Source of the DNA: AP-15 sp963772965
GTDB lineage: Bacteria; Pseudomonadota; Alphaproteobacteria; ATCC43930; CGMCC-115725
Direction: 5' to 3'
DNA length: 64,000 nucleotides
Assembly (NCBI GenBank): GCA_963772965.1
Contig: CAVYZU010000007.1
Location: 248,001-312,000 of the forward strand
The position numbers and the translations under genes are program-made. The first letter of the stretch is position 1. Every line of letters begins with the position of its first letter. The notes under the pieces were generated by a model, which worked only from the letters and a program-made list of their open reading frames with translations, was not told the DNA's origin and ran no database searches. Of this stretch, positions 35,352-44,525 are shown in pieces.

Positions 35352-36503
35352 TCAGGAGTCATTCCTCCCGGACGCCGCTTCTCGGATTACGATCGCGCCG
35401 GCTTGCTGGCCGAGGGATACGGCTGATACGGGTTTCGACAGCGACCACGGCTTTTCAACGGTCAGGAACAGCACTGCGCCAGCAACCCAGCTCAGTATGA
35501 AGACCGGTATCATGGCGACCCAAAAGAACCCGTTCACATCGTGGCTCGCCGCCAATTTGACAACAATTCTCGCGGCCGGGACGACGACGAAGCCGTGCAC
35601 CAGATAATAGGAATAGGACATGTTGCCGAAGTGCCGCAGCGGCGCCCACGCCAGCCAAGTCGAAACAGTTGATTGATTGTCGACGGCTACACAACAGACC
35701 ACCCAAAACCCTAACGCCAGAAGCAACGCGCCAATCCAGACAGGCGGCAAAATCCAATTATATGCAATAAAGGCGATCAGGCCCAGGCTAACCCCGAGCC
35801 TTGCCGGGAGAGGGGGGAGTTTTGCAGCCTTTGCCTCCGCCAACAACATGCCGGCAAGCAGGCAAAGGCCTCGTACTGGAACATTCGGGACGTTGTTGGC
35901 TGACAACGCAAGGAGCAGAGCCGCAAAAGCCACAATGATGCTGATGCGCGCCGCCGGCCGCAGCTTGGCCAGACCCAAAACCGAAAATAGCAATGTCGCA
36001 GTTGTATAGAACCACCACTCGTAGCTCAAACTCCAATTCGGAGCCGAAATCGGCTCGATCGGCAATAACCCGGGCAGAAACAGTAGATTTGCCGTTAAGT
36101 AACTTACCGCACCGGCAAAGTCCCCCGGTATCTTGGGAACTGGGCGCCCTAAATCGACGACGATCCCTAGCAGTACAGAAACGATAAAGGCCGGATAGAG
36201 CCTTTGCAGCCGCCAACTCATGAAATCGAAAAACGGGGGGCGCCTCCGCAGCAATATGCCGTAGATTAAAAAGCCGCTCAAGACAAAAAACAATTCGACG
36301 CCACAGTTACCAAAATTTCTGCCGATAATTGCAATATTCAATGAAAGCCCGGAGAGGTGCCCGTATACAATAAACTGCACGCAATAGTGTTGAACGAAAA
36401 TCAGGCTGACGGCGATTGCCCGCAAACCCTCCAGTGGCAGCATTCTGCCACTACCGCCAATCTCAAACGCGCGGCCGAAGTGAAAAATCTGCGGAAGCTT
36501 CAT
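35352..36503 (-). CDS. Acyltransferase 3 family membrane protein (OafA/YrhL type)
   Basis: Integral membrane acyltransferase with about ten hydrophobic helices. The N-terminal signature is MLPLEGLRAIAVSLIFVQHY, with the conserved Arg and His at the membrane edge, and FFVLSGFLIYGILLRRRP is the second signature. It typically O-acetylates or acylates surface sugars or lipids. No SGNH domain is attached. Start uncertain: ATG at 36501-36503 chosen; a TTG at 36554 also lies in frame. Composition is somewhat lower in GC than the neighbours, so recent acquisition is possible. Confidence 0.85.
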   Translation of the reverse strand: MKLPQIFHFGRAFEIGGSGRMLPLEGLRAIAVSLIFVQHYCVQFIVYGHLSGLSLNIAIIGRNFGNCGVELFFVLSGFLIYGILLRRRPPFFDFMSWRLQRLYPAFIVSVLLGIVVDLGRPVPKIPGDFAGAVSYLTANLLFLPGLLPIEPISAPNWSLSYEWWFYTTATLLFSVLGLAKLRPAARISIIVAFAALLLALSANNVPNVPVRGLCLLAGMLLAEAKAAKLPPLPARLGVSLGLIAFIAYNWILPPVWIGALLLALGFWVVCCVAVDNQSTVSTWLAWAPLRHFGNMSYSYYLVHGFVVVPAARIVVKLAASHDVNGFFWVAMIPVFILSWVAGAVLFLTVEKPWSLSKPVSAVSLGQQAGAIVIREAASGRNDS

Positions 36504-36557
36504 CCGGGGCGTCTCGCTAAAGGGAGCAATCAATACGCTCGCGACGGCGGCCAAGAA

Positions 36558-36679
36558 TCATACGGCCATCCAGCCGCCATCGACGTTGTAGGCCGCCCCC
36601 GTCACATAGCTCGCCCGTTCGGAGCGGAGCCAGCCCCCTCCGGTAATAAGGCCGTCTCCCCGTCGAGCGGTCCGTTCAT
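36558..36679 (-). pseudogene. SDR remnant: N-terminus joined to C-terminus by an internal deletion
   Basis: The minus strand starts with AGGAGATCGC and ATG (36677-36679), then MNGPLDGETA, and in the +1 frame LITGGG, the usual SDR opening. This runs directly into WLRSERASYVTGAAYNVDGG and WMAV plus stop (36558-36560), the usual SDR ending. About 200 central codons, including YxxxK, are missing. The joint falls in a G-rich run (LITGGG/GGW), which suggests recombination between short repeats. A one-base slip separates the ATG from the LITGGG frame. Non-functional. Confidence 0.75.
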
Positions 36680-36757
36680 GCGATCTCCTGTTCAGAACTG
36701 GTTCATCATAGCGTTGCGGAGACGGCGGCGGATATCTTTCCGGGTGCGAGGGAGTGC

Positions 36758-37921
36758 ATGATGGATGTGTCCGACGGTGCCATAGCGCGCGCAGAGAAAT
36801 GGCTGACGACCTGGGATGCGCAGCCCATTCACCGCACCGGGACCGCGGGCGACACGGCCGGCTGCGAGTGGCTGATGGGCGAGGTCGAAAAACTCGGCGC
36901 TACCCCGAGGACCGAGAAATTCACGTTCGATCGCCTCGACCCGATCACCGCTTATATCGAGATCGACGGGATGCAGATCGACGGCGTGCCGGTCTTCGAC
37001 TCGCCGGCGACCCCGGCCGAAGGCGTGAGCGGCTCGCTCGGGTCTTTGGGATCCGCAGCGGTGATCGGGGTCGTCGAATTGTCGCCGCATGCGGTCTACG
37101 CCGCCGAATATCAAGAGCGGCGGCGTGCGGCGCGGCACGACGCCGTCGTCATCGTGTGCAACGGGGTGCGGCCCGGTTTAGCGCTATTGAATGCCGAGGC
37201 TTTCCCGCGTCCCTATGGCGCGCCGGCGATCCAAGTGCCAAGCACAATGCGCAGCGCGGTTTTCGCGGCCGCCGAACGAGGCGGGCTCGCACGAGTTGTT
37301 GCCGAAAATCGGCGAACGCGCTCGCGGGCCGCCAATGTCATCGTAAGCATCCCAGGGCGAGAGCCGCAACGCCCTCCGGTTATCGTCATGACCCCGCGCA
37401 GTTCATGGTGGCAGTCGACCGCCGAACGCGGCGGGGGTCTGGTGTGTTGGCTCGAGACGATGCGCGCTCTGCGTGCGGCGCCGCCGATGCCCGATGTCGT
37501 CTTTACCGGGAACAGCGGCCATGAGCTCGGCCATCTCGGCCTCGATGAGTTCATTTCGCGCCGCCCAGGCCGGGACCTCCCGGTAGAAGTGGGGGGCGCG
37601 GTGTGGGTCCATTATGGCGCCAACATCGGTGCCGTGGACGGCGAATTGTCGGTGCTGTCGGCGGCCCCCGATCTCGTCACTCTTGCCGGGCAGGAATTGA
37701 CCCGCGCCGGTTACCCGCCGGGCCTGATCGCCCCGCCGAACCTCGTCCCGAGCGGCGAGACCCGGGATATCCATCGCGCCGGCGGCCGCTACGTGACCTT
37801 AGTGGGCACAAATCCCTGGTTTCATCTACCCGACGATCGCTGGCCGCACGCAGTTGACGCCGCGGGGGTCGCGCGGATCGCAGCCGGCGCTGCGGCGATG
37901 GTCGTGGCGCTGACACGGTGA
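36758..37921 (+). CDS. M28-peptidase-like protein with degenerate metal site
   Basis: A 387-residue protein with the domain order of family M28: an N-terminal lid (RTGTAGDTAGCEWLMGEVEK), a PA-like insertion, then RAANVIVSIPGREPQRPPVI and the core with VVFTGNSGHELGHLGLDEF. In active M28 enzymes the core strand ends in an HxD (here MTPRSSWW) and the bridging Asp lies in a GAxDxxSG loop (here STAERGGG). Both are lost, while GHELGHLG retains a Glu and His. It is therefore probably not a classical zinc aminopeptidase. ATG with GAGGGAGTGC upstream. It is convergent with groEL, and the groEL terminator lies between them. Confidence 0.7.
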   Translation: MMDVSDGAIARAEKWLTTWDAQPIHRTGTAGDTAGCEWLMGEVEKLGATPRTEKFTFDRLDPITAYIEIDGMQIDGVPVFDSPATPAEGVSGSLGSLGSAAVIGVVELSPHAVYAAEYQERRRAARHDAVVIVCNGVRPGLALLNAEAFPRPYGAPAIQVPSTMRSAVFAAAERGGLARVVAENRRTRSRAANVIVSIPGREPQRPPVIVMTPRSSWWQSTAERGGGLVCWLETMRALRAAPPMPDVVFTGNSGHELGHLGLDEFISRRPGRDLPVEVGGAVWVHYGANIGAVDGELSVLSAAPDLVTLAGQELTRAGYPPGLIAPPNLVPSGETRDIHRAGGRYVTLVGTNPWFHLPDDRWPHAVDAAGVARIAAGAAAMVVALTR

Positions 37922-37950
37922 CCGCCACGCGACGGCCGTGCTGCAGCCGC

Positions 37951-37982
37951 AAAAGGAAAGGGCGCCCGTAGGCGCCCTTTCC
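37951..37982 (-). terminator. Rho-independent terminator of groESL
   Basis: Perfect 12-bp stem GGAAAGGGCGCC/GGCGCCCTTTCC (37955-37966 with 37971-37982) and a four-base loop; on the minus strand it is followed by TTTT. It lies 20 bp beyond the corrected groEL stop at 38002. Confidence 0.9.
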
Positions 37983-38001
37983 CGCGGAGTAGCTTGCCGA
38001 T

Positions 38002-39641
38002 TTAGTAGTCGTCCATGCCGTCCATGCCGTGATCGTGCGGCATGCTCGGCATAGCTTTTTCTCGGGCTTTTCTGCGATCATTGCTTCGGTCGTGACCAGC
38101 AAGCCAGCCACCGAAGCGGCGTTTTGCAAGGCCAGCCGGACGACTTTGGTCGGATCGATGATGCCGGCCTTGACCATGTCGACATATTGGCCCGATTGCG
38201 CGTCGAAGCCGTAATTCGGATCGCTGCTGTCGAGCAGTTTGCCGACCACCACCGAACCCTCGCTGCCCGCGTTCTCGGCGACCTGACGGACCGGGCTCTG
38301 CAACGCGCGGCGAACGATGTCAATCCCGACCTTCTGGTCGTTGTTCTCCGGGGTCAGCCCGTCGAGAGCCTTAATCGAATAGAGCAAGGCGACGCCGCCG
38401 CCCGGAACGATGCCCTCCTCGACCGCCGCACGCGTCGCATGCGTCGCATCGTCGACGCGATCCTTGCGCTCCTTGACCTCGATCTCGGTGGCGCCGCCGA
38501 CCCGGATCACTGCGACGCCGCCGGCGAGCTTGGCCAGCCGTTCTTGTAATTTCTCGCGGTCGTAGTCCGAGGTGGTCTCTTCGATCTGCTGGCGGATCTG
38601 AGCAATTCGGCCCTGGATGTCTTCCGATTTGCCGGCGCCGTCGATGACCGTCGTATTTTCTTTCTCGATCCGCACCCGCTTGGCGCGGCCGAGCATGTCG
38701 AGCGTGACGTTTTCGAGCTTGATGCCGAGATCTTCGCTGATCACTTGACCACCGGTCAGCACCGCGATGTCCTCGAGCATCGCCTTGCGCCGGTCGCCAA
38801 AGCCTGGAGCCTTGACCGCCGCAACTTTCAGCCCGCCGCGCAATTTGTTGACGACAAGGGTCGCGAGCGCTTCACCCTCGACATCCTCGGCGACGATCAG
38901 CAATGGCTTGCCCGATTGAACGACCGCCTCGAGCAATGGCAGCAACGACTGCAGGCTCGATAATTTCTTTTCGTTGAGCAGGATATACGGCTCGTCGAGC
39001 TCGGCGACCATCTTCTCAGCGTTCGTAATGAAATACGGGCTGACATAGCCGCGGTCGAACTGCATGCCTTCAACGACGTCGAGCTCGGTCTCAAGCGACT
39101 TCGCCTCTTCGACCGTGATCACGCCCTCATTGCCGACCTTTTGCATCGCCTCGGCGATCATCTTGCCGATTTCCTTGTCGTTATTTGCGGAAATCGTGCC
39201 GACCTGAGCGATTTCGTCGTTGGTCGAGACCTTTTTCGAGCGCTTCTCGATGTCCTTCACAACGGCGTCTACCGCCCGGTCGATGCCGCGCTTCAGATCC
39301 ATCGGGTTCATGCCCGCAGCCACCGCCTTGGCGCCTTCACGGACGATCGCCTGCGCCAGCACGGTCGCGGTCGTTGTGCCGTCGCCGGCCAGATCGCTGG
39401 TCTTCGAAGCGACTTCGCGCACCATCTGTGCGCCCATGTTCTCGAACTTGTCGGCCAGCTCGATTTCTTTGGCAACGGTCACGCCATCTTTGCTGATTCG
39501 CGGTGCGCCAAAGGATTTGTCGAGGACGACGTTGCGGCCTTTTGGACCCAGCGTGACCTTGACAGCATTTGCAAGAATATCGACGCCGCGCAGCATCCGG
39601 TCGCGGGCGTCGGTGTGAAAACGGACTTCTTTCGCAGCCAT
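38002..39641 (-). CDS. groEL: Chaperonin GroEL, C-terminal frameshift
   Basis: 60-kDa chaperonin ring subunit that folds proteins inside a GroES-capped chamber. N-terminal AAKEVRFHTDARDRMLRGVD, DGTTTATVLAQAIVREGAKA (ATP site) and VRRALQSPVRQVAENAGSEG are all canonical. Near the end, the run of five T at 38056-38060 lacks one base. Adding it turns the frame from EKKLCRACRT into the expected EKKAMPSMPHDHGMDGMDDY plus TAA at 38002-38004, the Gly/Met-rich GroEL tail, and a total of 546 residues. Without correction the frame runs on into the next gene to 37677. Downstream of groES by 13 bp and controlled by CIRCE. Confidence 0.97.
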
Positions 39642-39654
39642 GTTTTATCCCCTA

Positions 39655-39948
39655 TCAGACCTTGTCGACGACACCCATGATGTCGCTTTCCTTCATGACG
39701 ACGAGATCTTCGCCGTCGACCTTGATCTCGGTCCCTGACCACTTGCCAAACAGCACCCGATCCCCGATTTTGACATCAAGCGGATGCAATTTGCCGTCCT
39801 CGCCACGCGCCCCTGGACCGGCGGCGAGAATTTCGCCCTCCATCGGCTTCTCTTTGGCGGTGTCGGGAATGATGATCCCTCCCTTGGTTTTTTCCTCTTC
39901 TTCGATGCGGCGGACCAGCACACGGTCCTGCAACGGTCGAAACTGCAC
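39655..39948 (-). CDS. groES: Co-chaperonin GroES
   Basis: Lid of the GroEL chamber, 97 residues. MQFRPLQDRVLVRRIEEEEK, the mobile loop TKGGIIIPDTAKEKP, and VLFGKWSGTEIKVDGEDLVV are canonical. The start is GTG (39946-39948) behind AAGGAGGGACTCC. First gene of the groESL operon, with CIRCE and a heat-shock promoter upstream. Confidence 0.97.
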   Translation of the reverse strand: MQFRPLQDRVLVRRIEEEEKTKGGIIIPDTAKEKPMEGEILAAGPGARGEDGKLHPLDVKIGDRVLFGKWSGTEIKVDGEDLVVMKESDIMGVVDKV

Positions 39949-39987
39949 GGAGTCCCTCCTTAAATTGACAAACTAGACGCACGCGGT

Positions 39988-40014
39988 GTGGCACTCAATG
40001 TTCGTGAGTGCTAA
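39988..40014 (-). promoter_or_regulatory. CIRCE operator (HrcA binding site)
   Basis: On the minus strand TTAGCACTC, nine bases, then GAGTGCCAC. The left arm is perfect; the right arm keeps GAGTGC of the consensus GAGTGCTAA. It lies 40 bp before the groES start, the standard position for HrcA repression. Confidence 0.9.
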
Positions 40015-40017
40015 CAC

Positions 40018-40046
40018 AGCTAGCGTCCTCCGGTACAAAATTCAAG
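40018..40046 (-). promoter_or_regulatory. Candidate heat-shock (RpoH) promoter of groESL
   Basis: On the minus strand CTTGAA (complement of 40041-40046) is an exact alphaproteobacterial RpoH -35 box. Seventeen bases later CTAGCT (complement of 40018-40023) can serve as the -10. Transcription would start at or in CIRCE. Confidence 0.5.
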
Positions 40047-40248
40047 CGCCATGTGGGTTCGACCCTCTTGAAGCCGTTCACGACGAAACCAAGTCCTGAG
40101 AGTCGTCAACAGAGAGGAGGATGTCCGATCGACATGCTTCCACCGGGACATCCGGAGTTGCCGACCGCTTGGCATCGGCAACCGAGCGTTAAGTCCAAGA
40201 TATAGCCCGGGTCCATAGCTCGGGCGCGAAGTAAGCCTTCGCACCACC

Positions 40249-40287
40249 GACCCCCGCTTGCGCTCGACATGCGCACGGGGGTCTTTG
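40249..40287. terminator. Hairpin in the groES-hydrolase intergenic region
   Basis: GACCCCCG (40249-40256) pairs with CGGGGGTC (40276-40283), and TGCGC with GCGCA inside, followed by TTTG on the plus strand. It lies between the divergent groES and hydrolase genes; the remaining 40047-40367 shows no gene. Confidence 0.45.
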
Positions 40288-40367
40288 TGTATTCGCTCGA
40301 TGCCGCTTTTCGCCAGCGCAACTGCGGTTTAGGGTCGCGCCAGCTCAGGTGATGACGAGATCCGCGG

Positions 40368-41243
40368 ATGACTTTTGACAGTTCCGGACCGACCTCCCGC
40401 ATCTATTTTTCGCAGCGGCTGCGGCTGCATTATGTCGATTGGGGAAACCCGGAGGCCCCGCCACTGCTGCTTGTTCATGGCGGCCGCGACCACTGCCGTA
40501 ACTGGGATTGGGTTGCGAACGCTTTGCGGGACGACTGGCATATCCTGGCCCCGGATTTGCGCGGGCACGGCGACAGCCAGTGGTCGCCGGATGGCAATTA
40601 CACGATCGCAGGGTATGTCTATGACCTCGCGCAGCTTGTTCATCAACAGCAACTCGCGCCCGTGACGATCATCGCTCACTCGTTGGGGGGCGTCATCGCC
40701 CTCCGCTATGCCGGCATTTATCCCAGCTTCGTTCGGCGATTGGTCGCGATTGAGGGGCTAGGGGCATCGCCTCACCGCATTCGCGAGCGTCGACGACGCC
40801 CCATTGCAGAGCGGATGCAGAGCTGGATTGACGAACAGCGCGGGCTGTCGGGTCGTTTGCCGCGCCGTTACGCGTCGATCGAGGACGCCTTCCATCGCAT
40901 GCAGGAGGAAAACCGGCATCTGTCGCCGGAACAGGCGCTCCATCTGACCCAGCACGGCGTCAACCAGAACGAGGACGGCACCTATAGCTGGAAATTCGAT
41001 AATTACGTCCGCGCCGATCATCCCTACGAGATGACCCAGGCCGACGTACAGGAGTTGTGGGGCCGCATCGATTGCCCAACCCTGCTCGTCTATGGCAAGG
41101 AGAGCTGGGCATCGAACCCGCTCGACGATGGACGAATCAATCACTTCCAAAATGCGCGAGTCGTTACGTTCGAAAACGCTGGACACTGGGTCCATCACGA
41201 CCGGTTGGAGGCCTTTCTCGACCTGGTCCGCGGATTTCTTTGA
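40368..41243 (+). CDS. Alpha/beta hydrolase
   Basis: A 291-residue alpha/beta hydrolase fold protein. The oxyanion segment is LLLVHGGRDHCRNWDWVANA, LAPDLRGHGDS the conserved strand-4 end, and IIAHSLGGVIALRYAGIYPS the nucleophile elbow (Ser in HSLGG). The catalytic His is in ENAGHWVHHDRLEAFLDLV. The cap (residues ~140-220) is rich in Arg and Glu. It resembles proline-iminopeptidase/MhpC-like hydrolases, but no substrate can be named. ATG at 40368. Monocistronic, convergent with the DUF192 gene. Confidence 0.85.
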   Translation: MTFDSSGPTSRIYFSQRLRLHYVDWGNPEAPPLLLVHGGRDHCRNWDWVANALRDDWHILAPDLRGHGDSQWSPDGNYTIAGYVYDLAQLVHQQQLAPVTIIAHSLGGVIALRYAGIYPSFVRRLVAIEGLGASPHRIRERRRRPIAERMQSWIDEQRGLSGRLPRRYASIEDAFHRMQEENRHLSPEQALHLTQHGVNQNEDGTYSWKFDNYVRADHPYEMTQADVQELWGRIDCPTLLVYGKESWASNPLDDGRINHFQNARVVTFENAGHWVHHDRLEAFLDLVRGFL

Positions 41244-41353
41244 CAAGCCGCGCGATCATGCCACGGCTGCGTGGGCGCCAAGACGAGACTTCGCGGTGCC
41301 GCTTTCGATCCCGCCATCGATCGGGGTGGCTCCGCGCCCGGCCCGGCAGACAG

Positions 41354-41836
41354 TCACGAGCCCTGACCGAATATCGGATAAATCACCCGATCGCCGGACT
41401 TGATGCCAAGACGCGCGGCGGTGCCACCATTGAGTTCGATCACTGCCCGCACCGGGGCCGCGGCGGCAATGATCGCATCCGATTGCGGCACTGCCCGCTC
41501 GTGGATATTGACGATGCGGCCTCTCTCGTCCACGAATAACATATCGAGTGGGATCAGCGTGTTGCGCATCCACATCGTTGCCATTGTCGGCTGCTTGAAG
41601 TCGAACAGCATCCCGGCATCAGGCGCAAGTTCCTGACGAAACATCAGACCTTGCTCCATTTGAGCGGGCGTTTCGGCAAGCTCAACCTTGAAGCGATGGG
41701 GTCCATTGCTGCTCTCGACCGTCAAGGTAGCTGTAGCATAGTTTTGCGATCGGGCACCGCCTGCGCCCACAACAATGCCGGCTGAGATCAATAGGGGCAG
41801 CAGGAAGGCGAAGCGGCGAGTGAATGTGGTGGCCAA
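41354..41836 (-). CDS. DUF192 family secreted protein
   Basis: A 160-residue protein with a signal peptide (TFTRRFAFLLPLLISAGIVV, cleavage near ARSQ) and a DUF192 domain: ELAETPAQMEQGLMFRQELA, MWMRNTLIPLDMLFVDERGR and SDAIIAAAAPVRAVIELNGG are its hallmark blocks. Function of the family is unknown; many members are small periplasmic proteins. I prefer the TTG at 41834-41836 because AAAGGGTG lies upstream and the signal peptide then starts at once; the frame is open to 41962. Confidence 0.85.
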   Translation of the reverse strand: MATTFTRRFAFLLPLLISAGIVVGAGGARSQNYATATLTVESSNGPHRFKVELAETPAQMEQGLMFRQELAPDAGMLFDFKQPTMATMWMRNTLIPLDMLFVDERGRIVNIHERAVPQSDAIIAAAAPVRAVIELNGGTAARLGIKSGDRVIYPIFGQGS

Positions 41837-41988
41837 TTTGTGAACACCCTTTGTGAAGTGCTGAAATATTGAGGAAGTGCTGGTGGGATAAATAGCCGAG
41901 ACTGCTACTCGCGGGCGCTGAAATCTTTCTGTCAGTCGCGACTTGTGAAGCAATGCTGGCACCGCTAGGGTGCCGCGGCGAGCCGATC

Positions 41989-44488
41989 ATGCACGAAACC
42001 GTTCTGACCGTCTTCACCATCACAACGCTGCTCGGCCTCGTCAGTTTCTTGCCGCCGCTCGCCGAGCGCTTTTCAATCCCTTATAGCGTGCTGCTCGCCG
42101 TGGCCGGCATCGCGATCGGTGCGGCAACCCACATTCCCGAGCATTATCTTCATGGCGGCGCCGTCCGCGACATTATAGGCACGCTCCATGATTTTGGGCT
42201 GAGCGCCGAATCTCTTCTTTACATATTCCTACCTGCCTTGCTGTTCGAAGCGGCGCTTAACGTCGATGTTCGACAGTTGGGCGACGAGGTGGCGCCAGTC
42301 CTGTTACTCGCCGTGATCGGCGTTGTCGTCTGCACCATGGTGGTCGGTTTTGCGCTGTGGCCGATCGCCCCAGTCGGCGTTCTCGCTTGTGTCATTCTCG
42401 GCGCAATCATCGCGACCACTGATCCATCCGCGGTGGTTGGTATTTTCCGGGACATCGGTGCACCCCGCCGGCTGTCGACCCTGGTTCAAGGTGAGAGCCT
42501 TTTTAACGACGCCGCAGCGATCGCGATCTATTCGCTGACCGTCGCCATCCTAACGGGTGAGCGTCCGGCTCATCCGGGGGATGGGGTGCTGATTTTTGCG
42601 CGCCAGTTCGGGGGCGGCATCGTCGTTGGCTATACCACGGGCTGGCTTGTCGCACTCACGATGCCGGTGCTCCGCTCGAGCCGTCTCGCCGAAGCAACGC
42701 TGACGATCGGCTTTGCCTACGCGATTTACATTATTTGCGAGCATTACCTGGAGGTCTCTGGCGTCGTCGCGGTCGCCGCGGCGGCACTCGCGGTCGGCGG
42801 CGAGGGACGCCGTCGCCTCGCGCCGTCGAATTTTGAGAAGTCTCGTTACAACTTGGGAGCAGCTTGGGTTTTGGGCGAGCTCGCTGATCTTTCTGTTCGC
42901 TGCGATGCACACACCCGAGTTGCTGGTGCACGCGACGTGGCGGGATTTGGCGCTTCTCGGCGCGCTCATCGCGGCGGCATTGGCGGCGCGCGCACTCACG
43001 CTCTACGGGCTGATCCCGGTCCTGAGTTTCGCCCGGATCGCGCAACCGATCGGCTCCGGGTACAAGCTGTTCATGCTGTGGGGCGGGATGCGCGGGGCGG
43101 TGTCCTTGGCCCTCGCGCTGGCGGTGACCCAGGAGCCGTCCGTACCCGCCGATATCCGCCAGTTTGTTGGCGTACTCGCGACCGGCTTTGTGCTGTTCAC
43201 CCTGCTCGTGACCGGGCCGACGATGCGGCCGTTGATGCGGCTGTTGAGACTGAACGACCCGCCGCCGGCCGAGGTCGCGCTCCGGGAGAGGGTTATCGGC
43301 CTGTCATTGAATTCGATACACAAACAGATCGACGATGTCGCGCGAGAGCACGAAATCCCGGCAGAAATCGTTTCTGAGGTCACTGCGGTCTATGGCGGGC
43401 GCAGTCGCAGCCCCGCTGACATCGCCGAAGAGAACGCGCAACTGCCGGCAGAGCTTCGCACGCGAGCAGCGCTGACCGTGCTCGCCGACCGCGAGCAGGA
43501 ATTCTGCCTGGAATATTTCGAAGGGCGCACCGTGTCGCGGCGGGTCGCGGCCGTATTGCTCGCGCATACCTCGCGGCTTCGCGATGGCGCGCGAACCCAC
43601 GGTATTGAGGGGTATCAGCAGGTGGCGGCTCGGATGCGGCATTTTGGTCCGAGTTATCGCCTGGCGCTGGCGCTGCACCGGCGGATCGGCATCGCCCGCC
43701 CGCTGGCGCGCGAGCTGTCCGATCGCTTCGAGGTCCAACTCGCGGCCCGTATCATTCTCAAGAACTTGACCGCGTTCAACCGCGAGCAAATCGGTCCCCT
43801 GTTCGGCGGCGGGCCCAGTGCGGTATTGGCGCAGCAGGTTGAGCTTCGCTTGACCGAAATCGATCGAGCGATCGCCGCGCTAAAGCTTCAATACCCAAAT
43901 TACGTGCGACAGCTCGGGACCCAGTACCTGGCTCGAACCGCGGCGCGCTTCGAGGAAGAAAGCTACCAACGCCTGCGCTCCAAATCGATCATCAGCCAGG
44001 ACGTTTATGAGGACTTGCAGCGCGAATTGCGTCGCCGTCGGCGTACGGTCGAAGCGCGCACCGTCCTTGATCTGGGATTGAAAAGCGAAGATCTTGTCGG
44101 GCGTGTGCCGATGTTTGCGTCCCTCGACGAGGGTGCTCGGCGTGCAGTGGGGCGGCTGTTGCGGCCGCGGCTGGCCGTGCCGGACGAAGTGATCGTGCGT
44201 CGTGGCGAACGCGGCGACGCGATGTACTTTATTTCATCGGGCGCCGTCGAGGTCCGGATCGCGCCGCATCCGGTCCAGCTCGGCAGCGGTGATTTTTTCG
44301 GCGAGTTGGCGCTGCTGGTCGCCGATCGCCGTACGGCGGATGTCGTGGCGCTCGGCTATTGCCAGCTGCTGACCCTTGGTGCTCGCGACCTCACTCGGCT
44401 ATTCGGCACCGAGCCGGCATTGCGCGATCACATCCGTTCAGTGGCGGAAGCCCGCACGGCGGCGACGGCAGCGGCGGAAGCCGAGTGA
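41989..44488 (+). CDS. CPA1-type Na+/H+ antiporter with C-terminal cyclic-nucleotide-binding domain, one frameshift
   Basis: Cation:proton antiporter of ~832 residues after correcting one extra base near 42830-42846. The first 12 or so helices are NhaP/SLC9-like: IFLPALLFEAALNVDVRQLG, IIATTDPSAVVGIFRDIGAP (the ion-binding T-D-P-S-A motif) and VQGESLFNDAAAIAIYSLTV (ND motif), with MLWGGMRGAVSLALALAVTQ after the break. A cytosolic part follows. Its end (~700-815) is a cNMP-binding fold: VIVRRGERGDAMYFISSGAV, GSGDFFGELALLVADRRTAD. The first half is otherwise a full frame to 43377 and the second from 42713, so only one shift is needed. Start ATG 41989; an in-frame ATG exists at 41953. Confidence 0.88.
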
Positions 44489-44525
44489 GCGAGCGGCCGC
44501 GCCCCGATTCCGGCGATTAGGCTCA

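Noticed and set aside
40047..40367. tRNA gene in the groES-hydrolase gap
   Set aside because: Several hairpins are present, but no T-loop GTTCGA with a matching acceptor stem.
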